A DNA stretch of 64,000 nt, taken from contig QVOM02000126.1 in assembly GCA_003586115.2 (NCBI GenBank), forward strand, positions 59,648,456 through 59,712,455. Direction: 5' to 3'. The stretch's first letter is position 1, and each line of letters starts with the position of its first letter. The notes under the pieces were generated by a model. That model was not told the DNA's origin and did no database searches. It saw only the letters and a list, made by a program, of their open reading frames with translations. Source of the DNA: Salvator merianae. Lineage: Eukaryota > Chordata > Lepidosauria > Squamata > Teiidae. Made by a program: the position numbers and the translations under genes. Positions 43,613 to 55,110 of the stretch are shown here, piece by piece.

Positions 43613-45943
43613 TTTTAGTAGGCAGCACCATCTTAACTGACAGCTTACAATGTTGCCCTAGTGCAGTGGTTGCTGAGTTCAAACTTTGTTTGCTGAAAAA
43701 GTGCTGCCACAGAGAAGGAGCAGGAGGAGGAGAAAGAGGAGGAAGTTTTTGTTGGCACGGAACATGCATCAGCCACAATTGGGAGACAACCATGAAACAG
43801 GGAATTGGATGTATTGGGTTCCTGCCCTCTCCCTTCTTCCATTCCCTGTTGCCTACACTGTGGGTGGAAGTGATGATGCTCAGTGCTCAGTGCCTTGGCA
43901 GTGCATAGCAGTGCCACCAGAGCAGAAGGAAAGGTAATCTAAGGGAGTCTCCTAGCAGCTCAGGAAAATGACAGCTTTTTACAAAAATGTTGGTGTCTCC
44001 ATGACCTGTGCCCAAAGAGCACTTGAGCATTTCAGAAAATTGCTGCTTCATACCATTTTTCGTTGTTCCGTTCATGTCCACAGCAAGATCCCAGGTGAAT
44101 ATCTGGCCCTGCACCAGTAAAAACCACAATGCGGTAAGGAGGCAAGTCAACACTTTCAAGAAACTGCAGGAGCTCCCTCACTTTCTTAAATTGTTTTTGT
44201 GAGAGAAAGGCTGGAAGAAAGCAGACATTGGCTGCCTCCAAATGGCAAGAAACAATGTGAGATTTAAACAAGATCCCATGATTGACTTTTTCCATGAACC
44301 GCCAGACAGGAAAAATGAACCCCCACTTACTTGCATGTCTGACAAGCAGCATTTGTAATCTGTCCAAGAGGGACTACAGGAAGCCAACCAAGCACCTACC
44401 GCCTGTCTTTTGTTAGTTTTTTTTGTATGTTTGGCTGACTTCTGGTAGTCTCTCTTAGGCTGATGGGGGTGGCTGTTTGCCAGAAGTGCAGGTTAGTGGG
44501 GCTCTTATGGGAAAGCCATCATCATCACTAGATTTCCCATAATAGCATTGCAACATGCTCTTGGGGAATACCTCAGGTAAGTCTGACTTTCCCAATATAG
44601 TGTCAAGAGGATTGCAGGTTTTAGCTTACATCTGTCTGATGGCCCCAGGATTGCATCTCTGGAGACTCCTCAAGCCTCATTTATGGAGCACTACAGTTTG
44701 GATTTGTATATTAGTCCAAGCATATATGAATGACTTTTTTGGAGAGGAGGGTCATTGAGGCATTAAAAAGAAATCAACAAAAAAGAATAATTAAAAAAAC
44801 CTGGTGATTTTCAGACAGCATTTTCAGATATGGTTGAACAACTATGGATAATTCCTGCCTTGACCAAAAATCCAAAAAGTTATATCCCTCTGACATATAC
44901 CAGTAAGCAGAATGCCAGAATGGATAACAGGGATGGCAGGAGGGTGGACAGAATGAATTTCTCTGATTGCATGGATCTGTAAAATCATCTCTTTCTGAAG
45001 ACACAACTTCAGCGCAGGAAGGGTTTTTTTGGGGGAGGGTGATTTTTTTTCTCCTAAAGGTGCAGGATTTGGGTGCATTGGGACAGTGACATGTAAGCAA
45101 CCTTACCCAGAAATGCTCCAAAACCAGGCTTTTGCATAGGTAATATTACTGCATATAACTATTGAAATTAAATAGCATTTGTTTTCAAAGTCCAGATATC
45201 AAATATTTGAATGTTCACTTATTCAGCCCTGAATAATTTGTGAATCCTCAACAGCCAAAGTGAATACTATATAACCAAAAGTTTCCACTTCATTGATTCA
45301 AATTTTAAAAATGCATTTGTAAATTCATACTTCAATTTTGACAGTCAATTGTTCCCTCGTTTCCTTTCCCCCTTAATTTGGTGAGGGTTAACCGATCACC
45401 CGTTGTCCCAAATCAGTGCTCTTCCTGGGAGGTGTACCAGGAAGGACAGGGAAATACGTGTACATTCACAGCTATTGGACGGGTGATTAGAGCTGCCAAC
45501 TTTGGCTCTGCCATGTTATGGTGAATTTAATTCTATGTGTGTTGCCAATCACTGGCACAAACCATGCCATTAATTCTCAGTCTGACATTAGAACGCTTGG
45601 TATGAATACGGAAACAAAACAAAACAAAAAAACCTGTCCCTTTTCTTGAAGACCAATCGGATTCAACTCTAGCCAGACTTACCCTGATACTTTATGGAGA
45701 TGTGCCAAGCTTAGTTCACTTCAAGCTAGCTCACGTGAACCTCCCATTTGCAAGGCTTGCTAGAGAGCTGAACCAGACTTAAAATTTGAGCAAGTCAAAC
45801 ATCAAGCAAGCTGGCTTGTCCTGGTTTGCCAGGCTTTCCCCCACTTCACCTTCCTGTTGCTACATGGAGCTACATGCCCACTTTAGCCTGCACTTCTGCC
45901 TGCCCACTTTGGCCCTACCTACATGCTTGTCCACTCTCTGCCA
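43613..45943. other. Unassigned sequence
   Basis: A minus-strand region (43,950-44,400) has two overlapping frames of 90-111 codons after CTTTCTTCCAG, but they are in different frames and unrecognised. Near 45,700-45,780 short AGCTCACGTGAAC-type sequence suggests old hAT-like debris. Nothing firm. Confidence 0.35.
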
Positions 45944-46600
45944 CATTGGGCCTGTTTGCACTTGCAACTAGTGTGCATCAGGAATGCTCACTAGACAAGT
46001 GCATTCGCACCAGCAGATGGCCATATAGTGACTGGCAGCGGACCTCATCTGCTGCCGATCATTACTACCACTGGACAAGGTAATAGCTGTCTGAATGATC
46101 AGGAAGGCCCGAATGCGCTACGGGGGGAGGGGCCCAGTGTGCACACACGAGCTGCGTCATCAGCGTGAGCACTGTGTGGGCCTCCCGGTCGCCATGGCAG
46201 CAGCCTGACGCTTGCTGGCTGCTGCCGTGGCAACGGCCCTTCACACCCGTGATCCGGCACCGAAACACTGGATGGGGCACAGTGTGGCCCCATCCGGCGT
46301 CCCAGGCCCAATCACAGTGGTGTGGGCCCGACTGGGGCCTTGACGGGCCCATTTGGGCCCGCATGAATGGGTAGGCCCCATTGCCCACAGCGTGTGTGTG
46401 TGTGCATGCGTGTACCTCCTTGCTAGCTGCTGTCATGGCAATCATCAGGCATGGCTAACGGCATTCACGAATGCCAGTAGCCAGCCTAAGATAGGTTTTC
46501 AGGCCCCATAGTGCAGACGGTGTCTGCGTAAAGGGGTCTGTTCCATGCTAGAATGGGCTAATTAGCCCATTCTAGCATGGGAAGTGTGAACAGGTCCATT
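45944..46600 (+). mobile_element. GGCCTGTT-family MITE with CATT duplication
   Basis: The element spans 45,948-46,596 (649 bp), left GGGCCTGTTTGCACTTGC, right AAGTGTGAACAGGTC, with CATT on both sides (45,944-45,947 and 46,597-46,600). It has the core hairpin GCCATGGCAGCAGCC / GGCTGCTGCCGTGGC (46,192-46,234) and a perfect 38-bp palindrome at 46,543-46,580. The middle (46,100-46,400) is GC- and CpG-rich. Confidence 0.9.
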
Positions 46601-46614
46601 GTCCTAGAGTGCCC

Positions 46615-47090
46615 CATCCCGTAGTGAGCAGATTGTCTGCATTTGGATGAGTCATTCCACTCCAACCCTTGCCATTGCCTCCAAAGAATGCTTGGAAGCA
46701 TCAATGAGGGTTGAAAGGATAGGAACTTTCATTTCTGGACTTTGGAGTTTCTGGCCCAGCTGGTTTCTGGGCAGAATCATTTTTGTCAGCACTTCCTGGA
46801 ACACCACTGAAAAGGTTAACCCATAGTATGCTGGACCACAGAGGCATGGCATCCACAAACTTCCATGGTCTGGTATACAGCCTCTCATCCAGTTGTAGCT
46901 CTATCTATAGTTCTATTGGACTAGGACATCATTTTTGGCATCCTAGTCCAGTCCACACTTAATCCAATATAGAGGAAGCATGATGGGGATGGGGCCTCTG
47001 CTATCTTGCCCTAGTGTGTGAATGGCAGAAGCCTAGACTGGAACATAATCTGGTCCACCACCCAGTGCAGAAAAGCCCTTAATCTGTTTG
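46615..47090 (+). mobile_element. TTTCTGCAC-family element
   Basis: The right end is CAGTGCAGAAAAGCCC. The interior aligns with 16,040-16,250 (CATCCACAAACTTCCATGG, AGTCCAGTCCACACTTAATCC). The left end is not clear, and the element follows almost directly on the preceding MITE. Confidence 0.65.
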
Positions 47091-48127
47091 TTGACACTCG
47101 TGATCAAGATCTATTGACATGTGAAATGAAGTGAAGTTCAGTACAAAATGAAGCTGTCAGAACCATCTCATACATCTCTACTTTGGCCTTGGTTGCTTCT
47201 TTTATGCATTTATTAGATCTTCTTACCATTCACTTCATGATTCTCTGAATTTAGTAGGATTTAATTTGAAGTTTTTCTGCGTTAACAGACAGCATTTTGT
47301 TGTAGTGCTGCCTATTTGGGGGAGAAATGTATAATGGAAAACCAAAGTGTGCAATCATTTATTTATCCTTTGCAGGGTGTTTTTTCCCCCTCTATCAATG
47401 TGCTTAAAACTTCTCTGCTCTGCTGAGTGATCCTGTAGGTGTTATCAGAGTCATTACTATGGCAACAGAACTCAAAAGAACAATAAAAAGTTGTGTCCTG
47501 ATAAAACTTCACAGCAGGTCTCAACAGCACTTCAGAAAACTATAGTTAGGGTTGTGCCAAAACATTATTTTTTTTAATCTGCTGTGAACAGAATTACTCC
47601 TAGATGATCTGTGATATACATTCCATACATACACACGCTACAATTTTAGCAAACAAAACAAAACTGTAAAATAATATAAGCATATATAATCTGGTCATTT
47701 TTTTTTTTTTTTTAAATGCACGAAGAGGCTTTTACCTCTGCAAGATGCTGGAGGCAAAGACTGCAACTAAAAACAGATTTCCTCCTGCCCCCTCCCATAA
47801 GTATGCTGAATAAAAATCAATAGAAACACCTTTCTATTATTATTGATTTTAAATGGATTTTGTCTGTAGGTTGAAAAGCAGCAAAGCAGAAGGAGGCACA
47901 ACTTCATTTCTAGTTAAGATGTGAGCTGAGCTGCAAGACTCATTTTGGACTCTTTCCAACTTTGTGATTCTGTTTTCCCTGCAAAATCCTCATGGCAAGT
48001 TACTCCCTAATCTACAGAATGAATAAACTTCCCCAGCTGATCCTTCCTCCTTCTTAAACTGCATCACTGCGAGTGCAAGCTTGTTCTGCTGTAGCCAACA
48101 CAGCGTCTCCTTAAAGGCAAGTAACAC
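47091..48127. other. Unassigned AT-rich sequence
   Basis: Contains a T run of about 15 at 47,699. Nothing else recognised. Confidence 0.45.
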
Positions 48128-48617
48128 TGGCCCTTTTTGCACTTACCTTTATTCTAGTATATGTTCCAGAATACGAGTTTGCCATGTGCACACTAGTGCA
48201 GAATACAGCAGCCACCATCCATCATGCTTTATCTGCATTGGATGAAGTGGTGGACCAGGATATGACACCAAAATGATCCACAAGTGGGCCAGCACATGTT
48301 CTAGATTATGGAAGGCATGCAAACAGCATGCCCTCAAAGGCTAGAATATGCTGGGGGAACCCTTTCAACAGTGTTCCAGGAAGCATTACTGGAAATGGCA
48401 CCAGTAGTGGCACACCACTGAGAAGGACTCTCCTGGAAACTGCAAAGGCCTAGAACTTTTGTTTGGAGTCTTCACTGTCTCTGTGCTGCCTCCTGAAGGC
48501 AGCTGCAAGGGCTGAGCATGATGGGCTATATAAGCCTTGGATCAAGCTATTGCTAGATAACTCCAGCGTGGCCCATGTGGCCCATGACCACTGTTCCACA
48601 TAGTGCAGAAAGGGTCA
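48128..48617 (+). mobile_element. TTTCTGCAC-family element
   Basis: GGCCCTTTTTGCACTTACC at the left pairs with AGTGCAGAAAGGGTC at the right. The interior TCTCCTGGAAACTGCAAAG is also present at 50,325. No clear duplication. Confidence 0.7.
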
Positions 48618-50032
48618 TAGGCGATACTTTAATAGCACTCTTTGTACTTTATCCCTCTGCTGCTGCAAGAAAAAGATGGCTGTTCAATTCTTCTGATGCA
48701 AGATTTAGCCTGTGGGCAGTCTCCTTTACTGACTTAAGTCATGGGTACAAGACTGACAGATGCAAAGAGGGAAGTGCCCCTTGCATTCAACTGTGAAGTG
48801 TGAAGTCCATCACCTGTTCTCCTTTATCCTTATTCAGGATTGGCTGATAACGTGCATTATCCACAATGTTCATTGGGTCTATTTTCATGCGACTTTTCAT
48901 AGAATTGCAGCCTTTGCATTGCTTCATCTATGTATTTCGAGAGCTGCCACTGTTTGCTTTTAGCTGTCTTGCCCTCCGTCCCAGTACCCGTAACCAGCAC
49001 CACACTGTGTACAGTGTGTAGATATTGGGAGAGGGCAATTCCATATTCTCCCACATGATCCATGCCATCTCGCTTCCTTGAGCGGAGTTGGTGGTGAGTG
49101 ATGGCTCATGCAGGAAGGGGCCAAGCCAGGGATTGACAAATGTGCCTTCCTTTCAGCAAACTGAAGACTCATCCATGTTAGATCTGTGTTTTGATTTGTA
49201 GAAAAGAACACGAGCCATCATTCATCGCTACCTGCTTTCTTTCCAGAAAGCAGGAGAGTTAAAAGCATGACACTCTTCTGCCCGGATCATGATGGAGCTG
49301 ATGCAGGCCCTGTTTTATTATGCAGCAGCACCACAGGAGAAAGCAAGAGTGCCTCTCCCAAATTCCTACTTCTACAATAGAGTGGCAGGACTCTTGCCAT
49401 CTGTCCTATCTAGTCACTACACTCTAGGATAAACCTTCTACTAGGCAGAATAAGAATGCTGTCACAGCAGCCATGCCCACTGGCACACTGGTGGGTCTCA
49501 TCAAGTTCTTCTCCTTCCTCTTCTCCTTGAGAAACCTTTTGAGTGTGGAAGGGAAGCTGTAATTCGAACTCATTTAGATCAAAAGTTGTATTCAGTTTCC
49601 CAAGCTTTGTTTTTTCAGAAGTACTACAGATTTAAATCAAGCTGAGAGGCAGAAAGCAGAAGAGTCAGAAGATGAGCTGGATTCATATGTATGCTGCACA
49701 GCATTTCAGAAACAAGAGCACTCAAATTTGTACTGACAGCCTTTGCTAATTATCTGATGTAGGAAGTGAGATGTCTGCTTTGCCTCAGGTAGTCGTCTTT
49801 GCTGTTGTGATGAAGTACAAAAGATAATGATATCGGATTCCTGTAATCATTTCTAATGTACTCTCATCTCCATCACTCACCTTTTATAATCAGCAGGAAA
49901 TCTCTGCATTCCATTCCTAAAAGGGCTTTACAGAGGGAGAGGGAGAGAGAGAGGTGTTCCTTAGTTACTGATTGATAAGCATAGCTTCAGTCTTGCTCCT
50001 AAACCCTTTAAAAAAGAGGATGAATCTTAGGC
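48618..50032. other. Unassigned sequence
   Basis: A short GAGA tract lies near 49,938. Open frames are short and without motifs. Confidence 0.45.
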
Positions 50033-50520
50033 CATTTATGCATTTACCTGTATTCTGAGACAAGAAGGGATCCAGAGGCCTGCTGTCCACATGCTAGTGT
50101 GGGACAACAGAAGCCCTGGCCTACAGTAGAACATTTTGTCCACATTGAATGAAGCTATGGACAGGGATAGGATGCCAAAATGGTGCCCTATTCTGGTCCT
50201 GTGGTAGACTTCAGCAATGACCAGGCACACCTCTGTAGGCTGGAGTACAATGGAGGACCCATTTTGTCAGTGCACCAGGAAGCAATGGTTGAAGTCAGTG
50301 TGCCCTAGTATGGGCTCTCCTGGAAACTGCAAAGTCTGGGAACTTCCGTTCCTGGCCTTCAGAGTCTGGGTGCCAGATTAGAGCACTGGGCTCAGATTTC
50401 AAAGCAGGTAGTTAATGCTGGGCTGGCACGGGCTGCTGTGATCATGGAGGGATCTTAGACTGCACTAGGGCTAGTTCAGCCCAGCATGGTCTGGACATAG
50501 CACGGGCTAGACTACCATTA
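50033..50520 (+). mobile_element. TTTCTGCAC-family element
   Basis: Starts GGCCATTTATGCATTTACC, followed by CTGTATTCTGAGACAAG. Shared interior with 48,128 includes TCTCCTGGAAACTGCAAAG and AGGAAGCAATGG. The right end is uncertain; the last part has GGCTAGTTCAGCCCAGCATG inverted-repeat-like sequence. Confidence 0.6.
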
Positions 50521-51299
50521 ACAAATGATTCAGCTGTGTGTCATGTAACTTTGATGCACGATTTAAAAATAAATATTAGTTCAGATTTTTTGTGCACAAG
50601 GACTACACATTCAGTGGAATATTGTGAGCAATCAGGAGTGCTCAGAATGAACGATAATCCTGAACTAAGGTTCTATGCATTGCTTCACTCTCCTACAGTT
50701 TATTTTTGTTGTCTACAGAGACAGAAACTGTGAATTTACTTTGCTGCAGGGCCTAGCTAGACTTACTCTCAAATCTGATGTCCTTGATCTCACCCACCCA
50801 CCCTGTCATCTGTATGTTTTCTGACACGTTTGCACACCTGCCAATGGAATGCAGATTGATTGGCAAGCACTTCTGTTTCCTGTAGGTCATTCTTAGATGT
50901 GGCAGATATGAACAGTTTTGTTACAGATGGTCTAAATCTTTGAGGCTTCATTTAATGTTGTCACACTCTTGGCATTCCACCCTGCAATCACTTCTTGCCA
51001 ATAAAGTGCTCCACTTGGATATACAGCTGATCTAATTGAAGACAAGAGTATCATGTCTTGGCCAGATCTGACACTGGGCATCAATTTTGCTTCATCTCCT
51101 TTCACCTGTCAGCTAATAGCTCCTACAGATGGCTTACAACAATCATAAAATAGAAGGCCAAGCCAGTTTGATGTTACACACATATGGGACTCCACCATTT
51201 TCAGCAACGATACCAGTAATGTGGGTGTGGGTGTGCATGTGTGTTAGTAAGGGCTTTTCAGCATAATAATTCAGAGTAACTATACTGGTGGTGAAGTTG
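50521..51299. other. Unassigned sequence
   Basis: Nothing recognised. Confidence 0.45.
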
Positions 51300-51342
51300 A
51301 TAGATAGATAGATAGATAGATAGCCAGACAGACGGACAGACT
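51299..51342. repeat. GATA microsatellite with GACA/GACG variants
   Basis: Six AGAT units pass into AGCCAGACAGACGGACAGAC. Confidence 0.9.
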
Positions 51343-51397
51343 TTGGAATTCACTACCAGGAAATGAGTTGTTGGCCATCAGCTTAGATGGTTTCAAA
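51343..51397 (+). mobile_element. LINE-derived repeat, upstream piece
   Basis: TTGGAATTCACTACCAGGAA and GGCCATCAGCTTAGATGG match a widespread sauropsid repeat whose distal part appears at 51,755-51,890. The two pieces appear to be one element separated by the gap region and the CR1. Confidence 0.5.
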
Positions 51398-51520
51398 AAA
51401 AAAAAAAAAAAANNNNNNNNNCAAAAAAAAAAAAAAAAAAAAAAAAGCAAAACACGTTAAAAAAAAAAAAAAAAAATCAGGGTTATAAAAAAAAAAAAAA
51501 AACTAGGGCAATGTAAAAAA
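51398..51520. other. Assembly gap and improbable poly-A tracts
   Basis: Nine N bases (51,413-51,421) sit inside runs of 15-25 A separated by short unrelated words (GCAAAACACGTT, TCAGGGTTAT, CTAGGGCAATGT). Such regularly interrupted homopolymers are not typical of SINE or LINE tails and look like unresolved or mis-polished sequence. Confidence 0.8.
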
Positions 51521-51529
51521 AACCAGTAA

Positions 51530-51754
51530 TAGAAGGTCATAGAATCATAGAATCATAGAATCATAGAGTTGGAAGGGACCTCTAGGGTCATCGAGTCCAA
51601 CCCCCTGCTCAATGCAGGATTCACTAAAGCATCCCAGACAGATAACTGTCCAGCCTCTCCTTGAAGACCTCCAGCGACGGAGAGCCCACCACCTCCTGTG
51701 GCAATCTGTTCCAATGACTGATTGCCCTTACGGTCAGGAAGTTTTTCCTAGCTG
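51530..51754 (-). mobile_element. CR1 LINE 3' end
   Basis: ATCATAGA octamers (51,540-51,567) followed by GAGTTGGAAGGGACCTCTAG, TCATCGAGTCCAACCCCCTG and CAGGAAGTTTTTCCTA are the antisense of the canonical sauropsid CR1 3' UTR, which ends in ATTCTATG repeats. The copy is about 225 bp and 5'-truncated, as most are, and looks little diverged. Confidence 0.92.
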
Positions 51755-51895
51755 CTGGGAGACTGGGAACAGGGAAAACTGTCCTGCTAGTGGGCTTCTC
51801 TGTGGAGCTGATTGGCCACAGTGAAAGAAAGCTCCTGGACTAGATGGTTCATGGGTCCAAGTCAGCGGGGCATTTCTTATGTTCCAAAAAGTCTG
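51755..51895 (+). mobile_element. LINE-derived repeat, downstream piece
   Basis: GCTGGGAGACTGGGAACAGG, then TCCTGGACTAGATGGTTCATG and GGGGCATTTCTTATGTTCC match the common sauropsid repeat ending CTGGACTAGATGG ... TTCTTATGTTC. Likely the continuation of 51,343-51,397. Confidence 0.65.
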
Positions 51896-51927
51896 AATGT
51901 GCCCCAAACAAATACATTCTTTGGAAA

Positions 51928-52512
51928 TGATGGGCCTGTTCGCACTGAGCTCCATAGTCTGTTCCCAGTAGTTGGCTTCGGACCGGAGGGGTTGGAGAAC
52001 ACTGGCTGCCCTTCGCACTCCCGGCAAGAGGAATGGACCTGAAGCCGACCAGCAGAGGGAACAGTGCAAATGGCAGCCGCTAGTTCGGTACCGCACTCCG
52101 TAACATCGTGCTCCGCTTCGTACCCAGAGGGCTCGTTACGGAGCCGGCTTCGTAACGGCAGCTAGGCTGCCATGCCCAAAGGGCTATCCCGGGTGGGAAG
52201 CTTCGCACCCGGGTGTGAAAACTTCACACCCGGGTGTGAAGCTTTGGACCACGCATGCGCAGCCCCGTCAGCCACGCCTGGTCGCCATTGCAAACGCGGA
52301 CGGGAGTGCAAAAGCACCGTGCCTGATCTTCGCTTCATCGCGCAGGTCGGAATGAAGACAAGCTTTTACTTGTCTTGCCTTACCCAGGATCAGGTACGAA
52401 TCGGGTACGAAGTGGTTCGGATTGGGTGAGGCGCGCGCTCGTGGCAGTGCGAAAGCTCCATTCCAGCAAACGGACAAGAATGTTTCACCGCCGCAGTGCG
52501 AAAAGGCCTGAT
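51928..52512 (+). mobile_element. GGCCTGTT-family MITE with TGAT duplication
   Basis: The element spans 51,932-52,508 (577 bp), left GGGCCTGTTCGCACTGAGC, right CAGTGCGAAAAGGCC, with TGAT on both sides (51,928-51,931 and 52,509-52,512). The interior differs from other copies: CpG-rich, with a GTTACGGAGC/CTCCGTAAC inverted pair and a perfect 20-bp palindrome at 52,222-52,241 (CTTCACACCCGGGTGTGAAG) preceded by a near-identical one at 52,201-52,220. Probably one of the youngest copies. Confidence 0.9.
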
Positions 52513-53756
52513 ATATTCCCTCTCTCGAAATGAAACGTTCTTCAATGACACCCCACATCCCAACTCTGGATGACCTAAGTAAAAATAAGAGCTCAGTGCT
52601 GATTTCTGCCTGGCAAAGGTTATTCCAAGCAAGTATGTTTCCCTGCAGCAAATCAGGAGCAGGAATGTTACAGACTGATTATCTGTTTCCTGCGCAAAGG
52701 CACTAAGACACAGTTGTTCCCCACATGAACTGGGGCTCAAGGTACTAATTTTCAAGGTAACCTTGAAAATGCACCCGATTTAAGGGCTCCACAGTTGTTA
52801 CCGACATGGAAGGCCTCCAGAGAGATATTGTGGCTGTTTTATATGGAGTAACATTTGAACATGCGATCTCTTCTCACCACAACCACTGTCTTCAGAAAGG
52901 GTACAATAATTTGAATACTCTCACCTTAAAATACTCGGCCTCAACCTGAGTATTCATAGATTGTTAATAGAAAGACCATTTTTGCAGCAACTTGAATTGC
53001 TTCTGAAGCTTTGCGATGATAAAGATATTGTACATCACTTAGCAACATGAGATCTGAAGAGAGCTTCACAGGAGATAAACAGTTGTTATTTCCCTTTGTT
53101 AGTTTTCAGCTGTAGGCTCTGAAAGTTCATAAGCCTTATTTAGTAGAGATATTGTGAATTAGGATCAAAGTTAAAAATGGCTTAGTTGGGAGTGGACCAG
53201 AAAGCTTCCTTGATTTAAGATCAAAGTAGAAGGACAAATGTAAATACTCCATGCTTTTATTTATTTTTAATAGATGTGACGTATATCTTAAATTATCACT
53301 ATGGATACCCCATTTCCACACTCACACAGTCAGTGAGCTATTTATGAGCCACTTCAAATGGGTCCTGGATAGGAGGGAAATATCTAGCATTTAAATGGTT
53401 TGCTACATCTGACAACCTTCTGTAATAATAAATCAAAATTGGTTTGCTACATTTTAAATATGAAGGACTCTGTAATGCTTTCAAGTGTCTAGCAGAACCC
53501 TGCTGAAGGACTTTAATTCTTAATGAGATAAGGACACTAGCTCTTCCTCCCTTCCCCAAGGCCCTCCATAAACTGGAATGATAACATCAAGGATGGGCAA
53601 CCATTTTTAGTCACATTGGTTGACTTGATGCACTTGGTGTCACTCACTGGCAGTCATGAGAAAGGCAAATTCCACTGATGAAAGCACTGAAAATGAAGCT
53701 TTTGCTGTTGTAATCTCTTTCTACAAAACATTGGTGCAACCACTGCTATGGTATAT
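52513..53756. other. Unassigned sequence
   Basis: AT-rich. Nothing recognised. Confidence 0.45.
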
Positions 53757-53989
53757 AGCTGTGATCCTATGCAATTGTTTAAAAAAGCACCTCTGAGGTG
53801 GCTCTGAGAAGGTTTAGAGACAGTTTGCAGGTGAGTTTGTCCACAGGCGTGTCTGCCTCTCCCCCCTCTAATAAGCATTTTGGCTAGAAATAGGGACTGG
53901 CGATGAGATGAGAACATGAGGGCAACATGCTGCTGTTTCTGAGGTGCTTCTGAGGGACTTTTTTTTTATATATGTGTGAACACAGTGCC
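53757..53989 (-). mobile_element. CTGTGATCAGAC-family MITE
   Basis: Left AGCTGTGATCCTATGCAATTG, right ATATGTGTGAACACAGTGCC (written here in part) are inverted repeats. The interior (CTCTCCCCCCTCTAATAAGC, GAACATGAGGGCAACATG) matches the 6,832 copy. Confidence 0.7.
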
Positions 53990-54139
53990 AGTCACCGTAT
54001 TTCATTAAAGATGATAAAGAACTGAAGTTCAAAAAGGGCTGGAACAAGGTGCTGAAACAACTTCCCTGTGAGGAGAAGTGCTAACATCGGGGCTTTTTAA
54101 TTAGTAAAAAAGGGCAGCCAAGGAGTTGCATGTGAAAGG

Positions 54140-54290
54140 TTAAGGTATAATTGAGTCAAGCCCAGCTCCTGGTGACTTCACAGACAAATCCAAGCAGTTT
54201 TCTTAACAAGAATACGTATGTGGCTTGCCAAATCTTCTTCAGAATACTTCTTGACTTCCCAGTCTACCCTTTAGTGACTGATATTCCCAT
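54140..54290 (-). mobile_element. SINE tail fragment, inverted
   Basis: In minus orientation it contains TTAAGAAAACTGCTTGGATT, then GTGAAGTCACCAGGAGCTGG and GCTTGACTCAATTATACC, the same tail as the SINE at 24,728 but inverted. Confidence 0.6.
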
Positions 54291-54499
54291 CAGTGGCAGC
54301 CACCAGCTTTTACGCAGCCCGCTGCGGCAGTGCGGAGGCCCCACAAACAGCCTTGGTGGGCTTTGCGCAGGGTGTGAACCCAGGCTTAAAGCCGGTGGCT
54401 GCCGCTGGTTCCCAAATAGTGTTTTATTTATGTACTAAACAAGCTGAACACAACTTCTGAGATAAAGAATATGAGCAGGAAGCAATAAATCCTAAGATG

Positions 54500-55075
54500 G
54501 AACACAAGGGTGTAATCAATTATACAGAAACAGACTCTGTACAGCACCTTTATGGCACTATGAATGCAGCATAAGGGGAAAAGTTTACATGGGCCTGCTC
54601 ATGGTGCAGTCATTGTGTAGGACAAGTGTAGTATCCACATGGATGCCACATGCATCTCCCCTCATGCCATCATAAGCGCTGGTACAGTGCTTCTGTGGCA
54701 GAACAGGATAAAAATATCTCAGAGATCGTTGTCGTGATTTCTACTTAGGCACCAACCCTGCCATCATCATGATGCTGCCACTGCCATTGCCCAAGGGGAC
54801 TTACCAGTCTCCTTAATGACCATCTAATGACCCATGGGGCATTTCCTGCGTTTGATGATCCCTCCCTTAGCCATTGAAATCAAAGCCAAGGATTTCCTAG
54901 CTGTGATTTTGAATGCAAGGGTGCTTCCTCTGACTGTCAAGATTGCCCAGGGGATCTTGATGGCCAGGGCGGTGTGCAGTGTGCAGACAACACACTACCT
55001 ATTAAGAATGCAAGTGTAGGACTATTTTTAATGTGCAAGGAGAGGAGATTTATCCTTGTAGTGCTCCTTCACTTC
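54500..55075 (+). mobile_element. Unclassified repeat shared with 35,078
   Basis: TACAGCACCTTTATGGCAC, ATGGTGCAGTCATTGTGTAG and CATGGATGCCACATGCATC correspond to the 35,078 repeat. The distal part (GTGTGCAGTGTGCAGAC) is also similar. Ends not defined. Confidence 0.5.
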
Positions 55076-55110
55076 CATGTGCGGTTCTTGACATGGTGTG
55101 GAGCAAATAG

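Noticed and set aside
43887..44367. Two overlapping minus-strand frames of 90 and 111 codons, one with a signal-peptide-like start
   Set aside because: They are in different frames over the same DNA, neither resembles a known protein, and the hydrophobic start is not supported by a promoter or conserved context.
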